This document shows, one piece after another, positions 24,371 to 33,513 of a DNA stretch of 64,000 nucleotides (positions are counted from its first letter, which is position 1; every line of letters starts with the position of its first letter). This DNA is from Flavitalea plasmicola. Its GTDB lineage: Bacteria > Bacteroidota > Bacteroidia > Chitinophagales > Chitinophagaceae. The position numbers were made by a program, and so were the translations under genes. The notes under the pieces are model-generated. The model worked only from the letters and a program-made list of their open reading frames with translations, did not search any database and was not told where the DNA came from. Location: positions 186,001-250,000 of the forward strand of contig NZ_JAUOTO010000007.1 of NCBI RefSeq assembly GCF_030546645.1, written 5' to 3'.

Positions 24371-25050
24371 CCCGGGCCTATATGAACTGGAGTGGCGGAA
24401 AAGATTCCGCGCTTGCCCTGAACAGGATACTGGAAGATCCGGCCTGTCAGGTACAAAGCCTGCTCACCAGCATGAATGCAGAAGCAGACCGGATCTCCAT
24501 GCACGACGTGCGCAGGGGGCTGCTGGAAGCGCAGGCGGCATCCATCGGCATTCCGCTGCGGACACTGGACCTGCCCCATCAGCCCGCTATGGATGTATAT
24601 GAGGCCGCCATGGGGGAAAAGGTAGCGCTCCTGAAGGCCGAAGGCTGTACCCACGCTATCTTTGGCGACATCTTCCTGGAAGACCTGCGACGATACAGGG
24701 AAGAAAAGTTGGAAAGCATGGACCTGACCTGTATCTTCCCGTTGTGGAAAATCCCATCCGCGGTGCTGATGCGGGAATTCCTGGAGAAGGGGTTTAAAGC
24801 AATCGTCATATGCGTGAACACCCGGTGGCTGGACAAAAGCTTCTGCGGAAGGATCATCGATGAGACTTTTTTGCAGGACCTGCCCGCAGACGTGGACCCC
24901 TGTGGCGAAAATGGAGAATATCATTCCTTCGTTTTCGAAGGGCCCATTTTCAGCTATCCCATTCCTTATGAAAAAGGAGCTATCGATTTTAAAACATACA
25001 AAGGACCCGAGGGTCCGGCAAAATTTTATTTCTGTGACCTACATTGCTGA
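24367..25050 (+). CDS. Dph6-like ATP pyrophosphatase (ATP_bind_4 family), embedded in cobalamin operon
   Basis: A 227-residue protein with the PP-loop motif SGGKDS at residues 9-14, the hallmark of ATP pyrophosphatases that adenylate a substrate before amide or thiol transfer. GENGEYHSFVF and FGDIFLEDLR are typical of the PF01902 family, whose eukaryotic and archaeal member Dph6 amidates diphthine on EF2. Bacteria do not make diphthamide, so the usual name is misleading here. The gene overlaps cobU (4 bases) and cobT (17 bases from its GTG). This places it in the B12 pathway. An amidation or ligation step on a corrinoid or alpha-ligand is an inference. Confidence 0.82.
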   Translation: MTRAYMNWSGGKDSALALNRILEDPACQVQSLLTSMNAEADRISMHDVRRGLLEAQAASIGIPLRTLDLPHQPAMDVYEAAMGEKVALLKAEGCTHAIFGDIFLEDLRRYREEKLESMDLTCIFPLWKIPSAVLMREFLEKGFKAIVICVNTRWLDKSFCGRIIDETFLQDLPADVDPCGENGEYHSFVFEGPIFSYPIPYEKGAIDFKTYKGPEGPAKFYFCDLHC

Positions 25051-26095
25051 TACAACCGCTCAATTGCAGGAAACCTTACAAGGCCGCATCGACAGCAAAA
25101 CAAAGCCCCTGGGCGCTTTAGGACGACTGGAGGAGCTGGCGCTGCAGGTCGGTATGATCCAGGGAACAGCCCATCCACGGCTAACCCACCCTCATATCGT
25201 TGTGTTCGCGGGAGACCATGGCATCGCCGCCACCGGCCTGGTAAATCCCTATCCCCAGGCTGTGACGGCACAAATGGTCCTCAACTTTCTCCAGGGCGGC
25301 GCGGCCATCAATGTATTGTGTCGTCAGCACGGCATCGGGCTGCAGGTGGTGGATGCAGGCGTGAATGTGGACTTCGCCCAACTGCTGCCGGAAGGAACCC
25401 CCTCTCTCATCGATGAGAAGATCGCTCCCGGCACCCGCAACTACCTGGAAGGGGAGGCAATGACCAGGGAAGACGCCTTAAGGGCCATGGAAGCGGGGAA
25501 AAAGATAGTGACCGGCCTGCATAAAGAAGGCTGCAACTGCATTGGGCTGGGGGAAATGGGCATCGGCAACACGTCCTCCGCATCGCTGATCATGAGCTTT
25601 GTCACCGGCTTCCCGGTGGAAGAATGTTGCGGGCGTGGCACGGGCGTCAACGACCAGCAACTGGAAACAAAGATAGCAACCCTCCGCGCTGTCCACCGGC
25701 GGCATGTGCAGGCAATCGCCGCATCCCCCGATGTGGTGACGATCCTCCGGCACGTAGGAGGCTACGAGATCGCCATGATGACAGGCGCCTATCTCCAGGC
25801 AGCCGCCTTAAAAATGGTGATCCTTGTGGATGGCTTTATTACCACCGCCGCCTTATTGCTGGCTACCCTGCTGGACCCGGAAGTAAAAGATTTTTGTATC
25901 TACTCACACACCAGCGGCGAACAGGGACATCAACGAATGCTGGAGTACCTGAACGCCCGCCCGCTGCTGAACCTGGGCATGCGGCTGGGCGAAGGCACCG
26001 GCGCTGCCATGGCCTATCCCATCGTACAGTCGGCCATGGCTTTCCTGCGCGAGATGGCTTCGTTCGAATCAGCCGGGGTGAGTAAGCGCGAGTAG
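25034..26095 (+). CDS. cobT: Nicotinate-nucleotide:dimethylbenzimidazole phosphoribosyltransferase
   Basis: The product is 353 residues from a GTG at 25034. The motif TKPLGALGRLE near residue 25 aligns with the family start, and LGEGTGAAMA near the C-terminus carries the catalytic Glu. CobT makes alpha-ribazole phosphate from the lower-ligand base and nicotinate mononucleotide. No ATG fits well: one at 24968 would add 22 residues inside the Dph6-like gene, and the next internal ATG removes the conserved N-terminus. I chose GTG because it gives the usual spacing of about 24 residues. It overlaps the previous gene by 17 bases. Confidence 0.92.
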   Translation: MTYIADTTAQLQETLQGRIDSKTKPLGALGRLEELALQVGMIQGTAHPRLTHPHIVVFAGDHGIAATGLVNPYPQAVTAQMVLNFLQGGAAINVLCRQHGIGLQVVDAGVNVDFAQLLPEGTPSLIDEKIAPGTRNYLEGEAMTREDALRAMEAGKKIVTGLHKEGCNCIGLGEMGIGNTSSASLIMSFVTGFPVEECCGRGTGVNDQQLETKIATLRAVHRRHVQAIAASPDVVTILRHVGGYEIAMMTGAYLQAAALKMVILVDGFITTAALLLATLLDPEVKDFCIYSHTSGEQGHQRMLEYLNARPLLNLGMRLGEGTGAAMAYPIVQSAMAFLREMASFESAGVSKRE

Positions 26096-26110
26096 CCTCA
26101 CGAGGATCAT

Positions 26111-26920
26111 ATGATAAAGCAATGGAAAATATTCCTTACGGCCGTCATGTACTTCACCCGGATAAGGGTGCCGCAGAACATTGGGCATGATCCGGAACAC
26201 CTGAACAAGGCAGCCACCTATTTCCCCCTGGTAGGAGGGATCGTCGGTGGTATCTCGGCCCTCGCGTTCCTGGTGTTCTCCCGGCTCATCTCAACGGACA
26301 TCGGCATCCTTTCTTCCATGATCGCCGGACTGCTGGTGACCGGGGCCTTTCATGAAGATGGATTTGCCGATGTATGCGACGGCTTTGGCGGCGGCTGGAC
26401 AAAAGAAAAGATCCTCCTTATCATGAAGGACAGCCGGGTGGGCGCTTTTGGCGTCATCGGGCTGATAGCGATGCTGGGCAGTAAGTTCCTCCTGCTCCGT
26501 GAGCTGCCGTCTTTTACACCCGAGCTCAACGGCTCACCCCGCCTCCTCTTTTTCAACTACCGCTATTTCATCGGCGCTGTGATCACAGCCCATACTTTGA
26601 GCAGGCTGATGCCCGTGGTCGCTTTGCAATGGACAGACAATGTGACGGACCCGGAACATAGCAAGTCCAAACCCATCACTGACCGGCGGCTGCCATTGCC
26701 GGCGCTCCTGATGGCAATATTGTTCGGGGTCCTGCCCCTTGCTTTCTTTCCCTGGCCTTTCTGGCTGGTGATCCTTCCCGCAGCGTATGCTACCTTTGAA
26801 ATGACAAAGTATTTTAAAAAATGGATCGGCGGCTATACGGGCGATTGCATGGGCGCCATCCAGCAAGTGACGGAGATCGCCATCTACCTGGGTTGGATCA
26901 TCGTCTGGAGGTATACCTGA
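26111..26920 (+). CDS. cobS: Adenosylcobinamide-GDP ribazoletransferase (cobalamin synthase)
   Basis: A 269-residue integral membrane protein with about 6-7 helices. The signature FHEDGFADVCDGFGG provides the metal-binding acidic residues (EDxxADxxD). YFTRIRVP near residue 16 is also conserved. CobS joins adenosylcobinamide-GDP to alpha-ribazole or its phosphate, completing the corrinoid nucleotide loop at the inner membrane. It starts 15 bases after cobT and ends 9 bases before cobC. Confidence 0.94.
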   Translation: MIKQWKIFLTAVMYFTRIRVPQNIGHDPEHLNKAATYFPLVGGIVGGISALAFLVFSRLISTDIGILSSMIAGLLVTGAFHEDGFADVCDGFGGGWTKEKILLIMKDSRVGAFGVIGLIAMLGSKFLLLRELPSFTPELNGSPRLLFFNYRYFIGAVITAHTLSRLMPVVALQWTDNVTDPEHSKSKPITDRRLPLPALLMAILFGVLPLAFFPWPFWLVILPAAYATFEMTKYFKKWIGGYTGDCMGAIQQVTEIAIYLGWIIVWRYT

Positions 26921-26929
26921 ACCACCTAT

Positions 26930-27580
26930 ATGAACGATATATATCTGATACGGCATACGACACCCGCAATAAGCAAGGGCATCTGCTATGGACAGACGGA
27001 CCTGGATGTCACGGAAACCTTTATGGACGAAGCAACTGTCATCCGCCGGCATTTGCCGTCCGGATTTTCGGCCGTGCATAGCAGCCCGCTGCAACGCTGT
27101 GCCCGGCTGGCGGAACATTTATTCCCGGAACACCCCCTGACCCTTCATCCCCAGCTGATGGAGATCCATTGTGGAGAATGGGAAATGCGTGGCTGGGACG
27201 ATCTGCCAAAGGAGGAAATAGAACCCTGGATGAAAGATTTCGTGCAGGTGAGGATACCCGGGGGTGAGAGTTATGCCGACCTGCATCAGCGGGTGACGGG
27301 ATGCTTCCACCGGATCCTTGACAATGCACATACCGCCAACGGCCCCATTGCCATCGTAGCGCACGGCGGGGTTATCCGGAGCATCCTCTCCCATCTCACC
27401 GGTACGCCTTTAATAGACAGTTTCAAGGTATTTTCCCTCTACTACGGGTGCGTGATACGCCTGTATGACACCGGGGCGCCGGAAGGCCTGGGATACGAGA
27501 TCCTGTCCAACCTGGCGCCGCCAGAAAAAGAACAACACAAACCAAAGAGCTTTTATTCCAACGATAAAGGCCCTGCCTGA
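26930..27580 (+). CDS. cobC: Alpha-ribazole phosphatase, histidine phosphatase family
   Basis: A 216-residue phosphoglycerate mutase-like protein. The phospho-acceptor is in LIRHTTP (His9). CYGQTDLDVT is the CobC-type substitute for the usual YGxxDxPLT, and VAHGGVI holds the second catalytic histidine. CobC removes the 5'-phosphate from alpha-ribazole 5'-phosphate or from the cobalamin 5'-phosphate product. It is the last gene of the second B12 operon, and a polar tail of about 20 residues follows the fold. Confidence 0.88.
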   Translation: MNDIYLIRHTTPAISKGICYGQTDLDVTETFMDEATVIRRHLPSGFSAVHSSPLQRCARLAEHLFPEHPLTLHPQLMEIHCGEWEMRGWDDLPKEEIEPWMKDFVQVRIPGGESYADLHQRVTGCFHRILDNAHTANGPIAIVAHGGVIRSILSHLTGTPLIDSFKVFSLYYGCVIRLYDTGAPEGLGYEILSNLAPPEKEQHKPKSFYSNDKGPA

Positions 27581-27603
27581 GCTGATCCACGTACCTTCGC
27601 AAA

Positions 27604-28194
27604 ATGGGAAAATGGATGGATTTCGACTGGAATCAGCTCCTCACCGTGACATTCACATTATTTGCCGTGATAGACATCATCGGGAGCATACCCCTTCTTC
27701 ACGCCCTGAAGAAAAAGCTGGGCGGCCTGCACGAAGGGAAAGCCACGCTGATCTCGGGGCTGCTGATGATAGCCTTCCTGTTTGCCGGCGAAAAATTATT
27801 GCAGGTCCTGGGGGTGGACCAACGCAGCTTTGCCGTTGGCGGCTCGATCGTCATCTTTATCCTGGGGCTGGAAATGGTGCTCGGGGTGGAATTCTTCAAA
27901 AGCGAGCCGGACGCGAAAGCCTCCATCCTCGTACCTATCGCCTTTCCACTGATAGCCGGATCGGGTACTTTGACCACCATCATGTCCCTGAAAACCAATT
28001 TTGAGACCTCCATCGTGCTGTTCGCCATCCTGATCAACCTTATTATCATCTTCATCGTGCTTAAATCCCTGAATTCTATAGAAAAAATCTTAGGACAGGC
28101 AGGTATGATTGCTGTACGTAAATTTTTTGGCGTAGTTTTGCTGGCCATCGCCGTAAAAATATTCAGCAGCAACCTCCGGGAACTGCTGAAATAG
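27604..28194 (+). CDS. MarC-family membrane protein
   Basis: A 196-residue protein with about six hydrophobic helices and the MarC-family features DIIGSIPLL in the first helix and the LIAGSGTLTTI motif in the second half. The family (PF01914, UPF0056) is widespread but has no settled function; the old link with multiple antibiotic resistance in E. coli is not supported as a direct role. It follows cobC by 23 bases. A TACCTTCG element at about 27590 resembles a -7 box, so it may be transcribed on its own. Confidence 0.85.
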   Translation: MGKWMDFDWNQLLTVTFTLFAVIDIIGSIPLLHALKKKLGGLHEGKATLISGLLMIAFLFAGEKLLQVLGVDQRSFAVGGSIVIFILGLEMVLGVEFFKSEPDAKASILVPIAFPLIAGSGTLTTIMSLKTNFETSIVLFAILINLIIIFIVLKSLNSIEKILGQAGMIAVRKFFGVVLLAIAVKIFSSNLRELLK

Positions 28195-28212
28195 ATCAGC
28201 GGAAATGTATAT

Positions 28213-28287
28213 GGTCCTGTAGTACAATGGATAGTATAAGGGTCTCCGAAGCCCTGGATTCCAGTTCGATTCTGGACGGGACCACCA
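28213..28287 (+). tRNA. tRNA-Arg (anticodon CCG)
   Basis: The sequence folds as a cloverleaf. Acceptor arms GGTCCTG and CGGGACC pair and are followed by discriminator A and an encoded CCA. The anticodon stem AGGGT/GCCCT encloses the 7-base loop CTCCGAA, giving anticodon CCG, which reads the arginine codon CGG. The T arm contains GTTCGATTC. No integrase or tRNA-end duplication is visible nearby. Confidence 0.93.
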
Positions 28288-28609
28288 CTTTTTAATGACA
28301 AATTAAGGCTCTCCTGGGCTTATCTTAACCTCCAATCTTGGATGTTTGTTAAAATTCGTTAATTTACAGTTGAAATAATGTCTTGTCGTGTGATGAGCAT
28401 TGTTTTTTTACTATCCAGACCCCATTGAAAGATCACACTGTCAATAAACCATTAACCAAACTATAGTCACATGATAGTTACATCCCCCCATATCTTTTAA
28501 TACCCGTTTTTTTATTGCGCACCATCGAATTGCTATAGCACTATAGGAATTCGTATGGATATTTATTCTATTGTCAACATTAAACCATAATCAAAAAATC
28601 AGCAAGCTT
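28288..28609 (+). other. Intergenic leader region upstream of the first SusC gene
   Basis: This is 322 bases of AT-rich DNA between the tRNA and the SusC gene. I find no coding potential and no clear TTG/TAnnTTTG pair. The last 25 bases resemble the segment before the second SusC gene, with AAGCTTATGAGAAAA shared at the start codon. It most likely holds the promoter and 5' leader of the susC-susD transcript. Confidence 0.4.
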
Positions 28610-31600
28610 ATGAGAAAACTCTCATTATTATGCAGTCTTATCCTGCTATGCGGCCAGTTATGGGCGCAAAACCGGATAATCACCGGTAAAGTAACAGACG
28701 AACGCGGAGCACCCGTAGCTAATGCCACTGTCCAGGTGAAAGGGGGCAATAAGGGCGCGGCCACTGACGAAACCGGTAATTTCACCATCTCTGTCGGCCC
28801 TAAGGCAGTGCTGGTCATTTCCTCTGTTAATTTTGCCACACAGGAAATACGCGACCTGTCTTCTGTTCCCCTTGTCATCACACTTAAGGCGGGAAGGAAC
28901 GACCTGGCCGAGGTGGTCGTAGTTGCTTACGGCACACAGAATAAGACCAATGTCACCGGTGCGATCGCTTCCATCAAAGGAAACCTGATAGAAGACAGAC
29001 CCGTTGCTTCTGTGGACAAGGCGCTGCAAGGGCTCGCCGCTGGTGTCCAGGTATCTTCTTCCAATGGTATTCCCGGATCCGCCACCGATATCAGGATCAG
29101 GGGCATCGGCTCCCTTAACTCCGGATCGCAGAGCCCGCTGTGGGTCATTGATGGCAACGTCAACTCCCTGCAAGGCGATCTTACGACCAATACGACTACC
29201 GCCAATGCCCTGAGCGCATTGAACCCGGACGATATCGAAAGTATTTCCGTGTTGAAGGATGCATCCGCTACTGCCCTCTATGGATCCCAGGCCGCCAACG
29301 GGGTGATCATCGTGACCACCAAAAGCGGCAAAGCCGGCAGGACCAAGGTTAACCTCTCCACGGAAATAGGTAAGAACAGCGTTGCCTTTTCCAATAAAAG
29401 GAACAGACCGGTAAATACACTACAATACCAGACATTGCTCCGGCAGTCTTTGATCAATGCCGGTTATGCAGCTGATAATACAGAGGCGGACGCGTTGATC
29501 ATCGACCCCACCAACGGCTTGGGCCTGGATCCCAATTGGACCAAGACCAATACGGACTGGATCAAGGTCGTTACCCACACTGGCAAGCAGCAGCAATATA
29601 ATTTAAGCCTGAGCGGCGGCAACGAAAAAACGCAATACTACGCTTCCGCCGGCTATTTCAACCAGGAGGGTACCACCATCGCCACCTATTTCAAAAGATA
29701 CAATGGAAGCATTGCTGTGGTCAACAAGCTAAGCGACCAGCTCACTTTCAAGGCAGGCGTCAGCGGCAGCAGCAGTATTCAGCATGCTCCTCCCGGAGGT
29801 TCGGCATATTCCAGCCCGGTCAGCGATGCCTTTTTCCTGCCCCCTTATTTTTCTCCCTACAATGCAGACGGAAGCCTTCGTTACCACGACCCGGAAGGTC
29901 AATTTGCTGAAGGCTCCAATTACAACCCGCTCGTCACCGCAAAATGGAACAAATACTCGGATCAGCAGACGAATTTCAGGGGTTATGTCACGGGTGAATA
30001 CCAGATCATCCCTAATCTGAAATTCAGAAGTAACTACAGCGCTGAGTACCTGGATGTAGACGAATATTCTTACTGGAATCCGATCTATGGTGATGGTAGT
30101 ACTTATGGCGGGTTGGGACAGGCAAACGACCGGAAAATTTTCAACTGGACCTGGACCAATCAATTGAACTATCGCGTCAACCTCACCAGCGCGAAGGACT
30201 TCTATGTGGACCTACTGGCGGCTACAGAAGCGCACAGGCAAAACAATTCCTACCTGCAGGCTTCAGGCCAGGCTTTTCCACAAACGGTCCAATTGATCTA
30301 CCTGGCAAACGCAGGCACACCGACGGCAGCCTATAACGTTCCTACGGCCATGGCCTTAAATTCCTATTTTGGAAACGCGGTGGTGAATTACAAAGACCGT
30401 TATGTCCTGTCAGGCAGCTACCGCCGTGACGGCTCCTCCATATTCGCCGACAAACATAAATGGGGAGGGTTCTATTCTGTGGGTGGATCATGGAACATCA
30501 ACCAGGAAGAATTCTTTCGGGATATTCCGGTGATTAGCCTGTTAAAGCTCCGCGCCTCCTATGGCGGCACGGGCAATACAAGCGGCTTTAACTTCTACTC
30601 TGCTCTTCAAACTTATGCGTATAACACCGCCTATGGAGGCGCTGTCGGAAGCATTCCCGACAATGTAGGCAACACTAACCTCTCCTGGGAAAAGATCTAT
30701 CAGACCGACATCGGCCTGGACTTCGGCCTGTGGAAAGATCGTCTGAATGGTTCGATCGATTACTATAACAAGGAATCCAGGGACCTGCTGATCAACGTTC
30801 CGCTGTCACCCACCGCAGGCTTTTCCTGGAACACTAATAACTCCGGCCAGTTGATGAACGTGGGAAGCATGTATAATCGCGGTTTCGAGGTCTCCCTCAC
30901 CGGCAGACCCGTCGTGACGAAGGATTTCACCTGGGAGTCCACTTTCAACATTTCGCATAATGTGAACAAGGTCACCAAGCTGTATAACAAAGCGCCCATC
31001 CCCCATAATACCCGGTTCAATATTTCGGAAGGACATAATATTTATGAGTATTACACCCGTAAATGGGCCGGTGTCGACCCTGCCAACGGGGATCCGCTGT
31101 GGTATACGGACACTGCCAATAAAGCAACTACCAATAACTCAGCCATTGTCCCCCTCATGTTGACAGGTAAGACTGCGATGCCCAAGTATTTCGGGTCCTT
31201 CATCAATACCTTTACCTACAAAGGGATCTCCTTGTCGGCGCAGTTCTATTACAACTTTGGCAATTATATCTACTCCACCTGGGAGAATTATTTTTCCAGC
31301 GAGGGACAAAGGCTGCCCGGCATGGGCCAGCTGACCAATGAATTGCGGGCATGGCAGAAACCCGGAGATCATACGGACATACCGAGAATTGTCTTCGGTG
31401 GTAATAAGTCTTCCAACCGTCCTTCCACCCGCTATCTGTATAAAGGCGATTATATCCGTCTGCGTGATGTCACGCTCGGCTATTCCCTGCCAAAGGCCAT
31501 CCTTAGCAAAGCCAAGATCTCCAATCTCATGGTGTACGTGAGGGGCACCAACCTGCTGACATTCGCCACCGACAAGAACCTTGGCATCGATCCTGAATTA

Positions 31601-31675
31601 GGTGCAGAAGGCATTGCCGATCTGCAGGTATTCATGCCGAAATCTGTCACAGCTGGTATAAAGGTTGGATTCTAG
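28610..31675 (+). CDS. susC: SusC/RagA-type TonB-linked outer-membrane transporter (pair 1)
   Basis: The product is 1021 residues from ATG at 28610. A signal peptide ends at QLWAQ. Next comes a carboxypeptidase-D regulatory-like domain (IITGKVTDERGAPVANATV), a TonB-box-like EVVVVAYGTQ, and a plug with DIRIRGIGSLN and VLKDASATALYGSQAANGVIIV. A large barrel with the SusC C-terminal features ends in KVGF. It imports glycans or peptides captured by its SusD partner, encoded 30 bases downstream. A TTG at 28571 would add 13 residues before the signal peptide and is rejected. The substrate cannot be read from sequence. Confidence 0.95.
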   Translation: MRKLSLLCSLILLCGQLWAQNRIITGKVTDERGAPVANATVQVKGGNKGAATDETGNFTISVGPKAVLVISSVNFATQEIRDLSSVPLVITLKAGRNDLAEVVVVAYGTQNKTNVTGAIASIKGNLIEDRPVASVDKALQGLAAGVQVSSSNGIPGSATDIRIRGIGSLNSGSQSPLWVIDGNVNSLQGDLTTNTTTANALSALNPDDIESISVLKDASATALYGSQAANGVIIVTTKSGKAGRTKVNLSTEIGKNSVAFSNKRNRPVNTLQYQTLLRQSLINAGYAADNTEADALIIDPTNGLGLDPNWTKTNTDWIKVVTHTGKQQQYNLSLSGGNEKTQYYASAGYFNQEGTTIATYFKRYNGSIAVVNKLSDQLTFKAGVSGSSSIQHAPPGGSAYSSPVSDAFFLPPYFSPYNADGSLRYHDPEGQFAEGSNYNPLVTAKWNKYSDQQTNFRGYVTGEYQIIPNLKFRSNYSAEYLDVDEYSYWNPIYGDGSTYGGLGQANDRKIFNWTWTNQLNYRVNLTSAKDFYVDLLAATEAHRQNNSYLQASGQAFPQTVQLIYLANAGTPTAAYNVPTAMALNSYFGNAVVNYKDRYVLSGSYRRDGSSIFADKHKWGGFYSVGGSWNINQEEFFRDIPVISLLKLRASYGGTGNTSGFNFYSALQTYAYNTAYGGAVGSIPDNVGNTNLSWEKIYQTDIGLDFGLWKDRLNGSIDYYNKESRDLLINVPLSPTAGFSWNTNNSGQLMNVGSMYNRGFEVSLTGRPVVTKDFTWESTFNISHNVNKVTKLYNKAPIPHNTRFNISEGHNIYEYYTRKWAGVDPANGDPLWYTDTANKATTNNSAIVPLMLTGKTAMPKYFGSFINTFTYKGISLSAQFYYNFGNYIYSTWENYFSSEGQRLPGMGQLTNELRAWQKPGDHTDIPRIVFGGNKSSNRPSTRYLYKGDYIRLRDVTLGYSLPKAILSKAKISNLMVYVRGTNLLTFATDKNLGIDPELGAEGIADLQVFMPKSVTAGIKVGF

Positions 31676-31705
31676 AGATTTTTAAATTAAAAAAAGAAGA
31701 TCATT

Positions 31706-33127
31706 ATGAAGAATATAGTCAATAAAACATTTCTAACCCTGAGCATTGCGGCGATGATGCTGACATCCTGCTCAAAGAATTTCTTGGTTCAGGACCCCCA
31801 TGATAAGCTCCCTGCCTCACAGGCGTTGAACGATGTCCCGGCCATGCAGACGGCATTGAACGGGGCCTATGCGCAGCTTAGGACAACCAGCCTGTACGGC
31901 AGGGATTTCCCCATCCTCGGCGACCTGCAGGCCGACAATATTTTCATTGAAGTAAATAATTCAGGACGCTACCTGACCCAGTTCCAATACCAGGTTGCCG
32001 CTTCCGATGCAACCCCCGATGGAGGCTGGAAATATGCTTATGGCGCGATTCTCGCCGCCAACCAGATCATCGATGCCAAGGTCACAGGCAACGGGGTCGA
32101 TGCCGTCAAATCACAGGCTTATGCCATCCGGGCGCTGACCTATTTTAAACTGGTTAATATCTATGCCCGTCCCTATACGGACAATCCGGCGGGCCTGGGC
32201 GTACCATTGATCCTGCATTATGATCCCACGCTGCTTCCTACAAGAGAGACTACCCAGAAGGTCTACGACCAGATCGTCAGCGACCTGAAGACAGCCTTCC
32301 AGACCGCCCCTGCCTATACGAGTTCTATTACCCTGAGCAAATATTCCATCGAGGCGTTGCTGGCACGGACTTATTTTTACATGGGCGACTACGCCAATGC
32401 AAAGACGGCCGCCCTGGACGTGATCAATAACAGTGGATTTACCCTGGTGAACTCAGCTGGTGCGTACAAGGCCTTCTGGGAAAACCCGGCTGCCCAATCC
32501 GATAAATCGGAAGTGTTGTTCGAAATAGACGTAACATCCACTAATAACAACGGTCCCGATGACCTGGGAGGTTTCTATTATCAAGGCTACCAGGACGTGT
32601 ATGCGTCCAAGCAGCTCGTCGACCTGTATAGCGCCACCGATATCAGGGCAGCTGTTTTGATACCGGGCCTGACCAAATCAGGAGCGACTACCACCCTGGT
32701 AGGAAAGTACACCAATGGCGCCAGCACATCGGATAGGGATAATCTTAAAGTCATCCGGCTGGCGGAAATGTACCTGATCGCCGCCGAATCATCCCTCCCC
32801 GGAAACGAGGCAGACGCCAGGACATACCTGAATGACCTGATGGCCTTTCGTGACCCGTCGTTCGGAGGATATGCCTCCACAGGCGCCCAGCTCTTACTGG
32901 ACATCGTGACTGAGCGCAGAAAAGAGCTGGCTTTTGAAGGCGATCGCCTTTATGATCTCAACAGGCTGAAATGGGACATTGACAGAGGCACGCAAAATGC
33001 CGGGTCCATTCCGCCGAAAGTACAGATTATCACGTATGCGGATTACAGACGGATATCCCCCATCGGTCAGTCTGAGATCCAGGCAAATGCCAATATTAAA
33101 AGCCAGCAGAACCCCGGCTACAACTAA
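31706..33127 (+). CDS. susD: SusD/RagB-type surface lipoprotein (pair 1)
   Basis: A 473-residue lipoprotein with lipobox MLTSC (Cys22). SusD features are the N-terminal FLVQDPHDKLPASQAL, the TPR-like helices (ALTYFKLVNIYARPY), and the C-terminal RRKELAFEGDRLYDLNRLKW motif. SusD proteins cap the SusC barrel at the cell surface and bind the ligand. The gene follows its SusC by 30 bases and is followed by a strong terminator hairpin. Confidence 0.95.
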   Translation: MKNIVNKTFLTLSIAAMMLTSCSKNFLVQDPHDKLPASQALNDVPAMQTALNGAYAQLRTTSLYGRDFPILGDLQADNIFIEVNNSGRYLTQFQYQVAASDATPDGGWKYAYGAILAANQIIDAKVTGNGVDAVKSQAYAIRALTYFKLVNIYARPYTDNPAGLGVPLILHYDPTLLPTRETTQKVYDQIVSDLKTAFQTAPAYTSSITLSKYSIEALLARTYFYMGDYANAKTAALDVINNSGFTLVNSAGAYKAFWENPAAQSDKSEVLFEIDVTSTNNNGPDDLGGFYYQGYQDVYASKQLVDLYSATDIRAAVLIPGLTKSGATTTLVGKYTNGASTSDRDNLKVIRLAEMYLIAAESSLPGNEADARTYLNDLMAFRDPSFGGYASTGAQLLLDIVTERRKELAFEGDRLYDLNRLKWDIDRGTQNAGSIPPKVQIITYADYRRISPIGQSEIQANANIKSQQNPGYN

Positions 33128-33156
33128 GATCCGGACACTTACATAAAAGATCCATG

Positions 33157-33193
33157 GAGGCCGGCTCGTCTGTACGAGCCGGCCTCTTATTTT
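33157..33193 (+). terminator. Rho-independent terminator after SusCD pair 1
   Basis: A perfect 13-bp stem, GAGGCCGGCTCGT/ACGAGCCGGCCTC with a CTGT loop (33157-33186), is followed by TTATTTT. It sits 30 bases after the SusD stop. Confidence 0.9.
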
Positions 33194-33513
33194 AAAAAAT
33201 TGCATATCCTTATTATTTTTTATACTTTACTTTCGAATCAGGCTGTTTCATGCCTGAAAAATCACTGTTAACCAACTGACCCGTTGGTCACATGAGGGGT
33301 CGGTAGCAACTATTTGTTATGCCAAATCAACGCTATCGAAGTCCCCCGGACATCGCCTTCCTTTCTTTGTATTTCACTCGTCCGTTATTATCTAAACTTC
33401 CAAAAGGATAATCGTATGTCCACGGACATATAGAATTTCCATGACACTCCTTTGCCCGGTTGCCACTCACCGGCAACCATTCTATTAGCTAATTATTCAA
33501 AAAACAAAAGCTT
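33194..33513 (+). other. Intergenic leader region upstream of the second SusC gene
   Basis: This is about 320 bases without a gene. It contains TACTTTCG at 33228-33235, a partial -7 match, with a TTG at 33200-33202 that is somewhat too far upstream. Two small hairpins follow: CAGGC/GCCTG near 33240-33257 and CCAAC/GTTGG near 33270-33285. It presumably carries the promoter and leader of the second susC-susD pair. Confidence 0.35.

Noticed and set aside
24860-25033. Long N-terminal extension of cobT from the first ATG
   Set aside because: It would overlap the Dph6-like gene by almost 200 bases and add residues with no match to the family; the GTG at 25034 gives the usual length.
28213-28287. 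tRNA-Arg as an integration site of a mobile element
   Set aside because: No integrase, no duplicated tRNA 3' end and no change in gene style is visible downstream; the SusCD pairs look native to the phylum.
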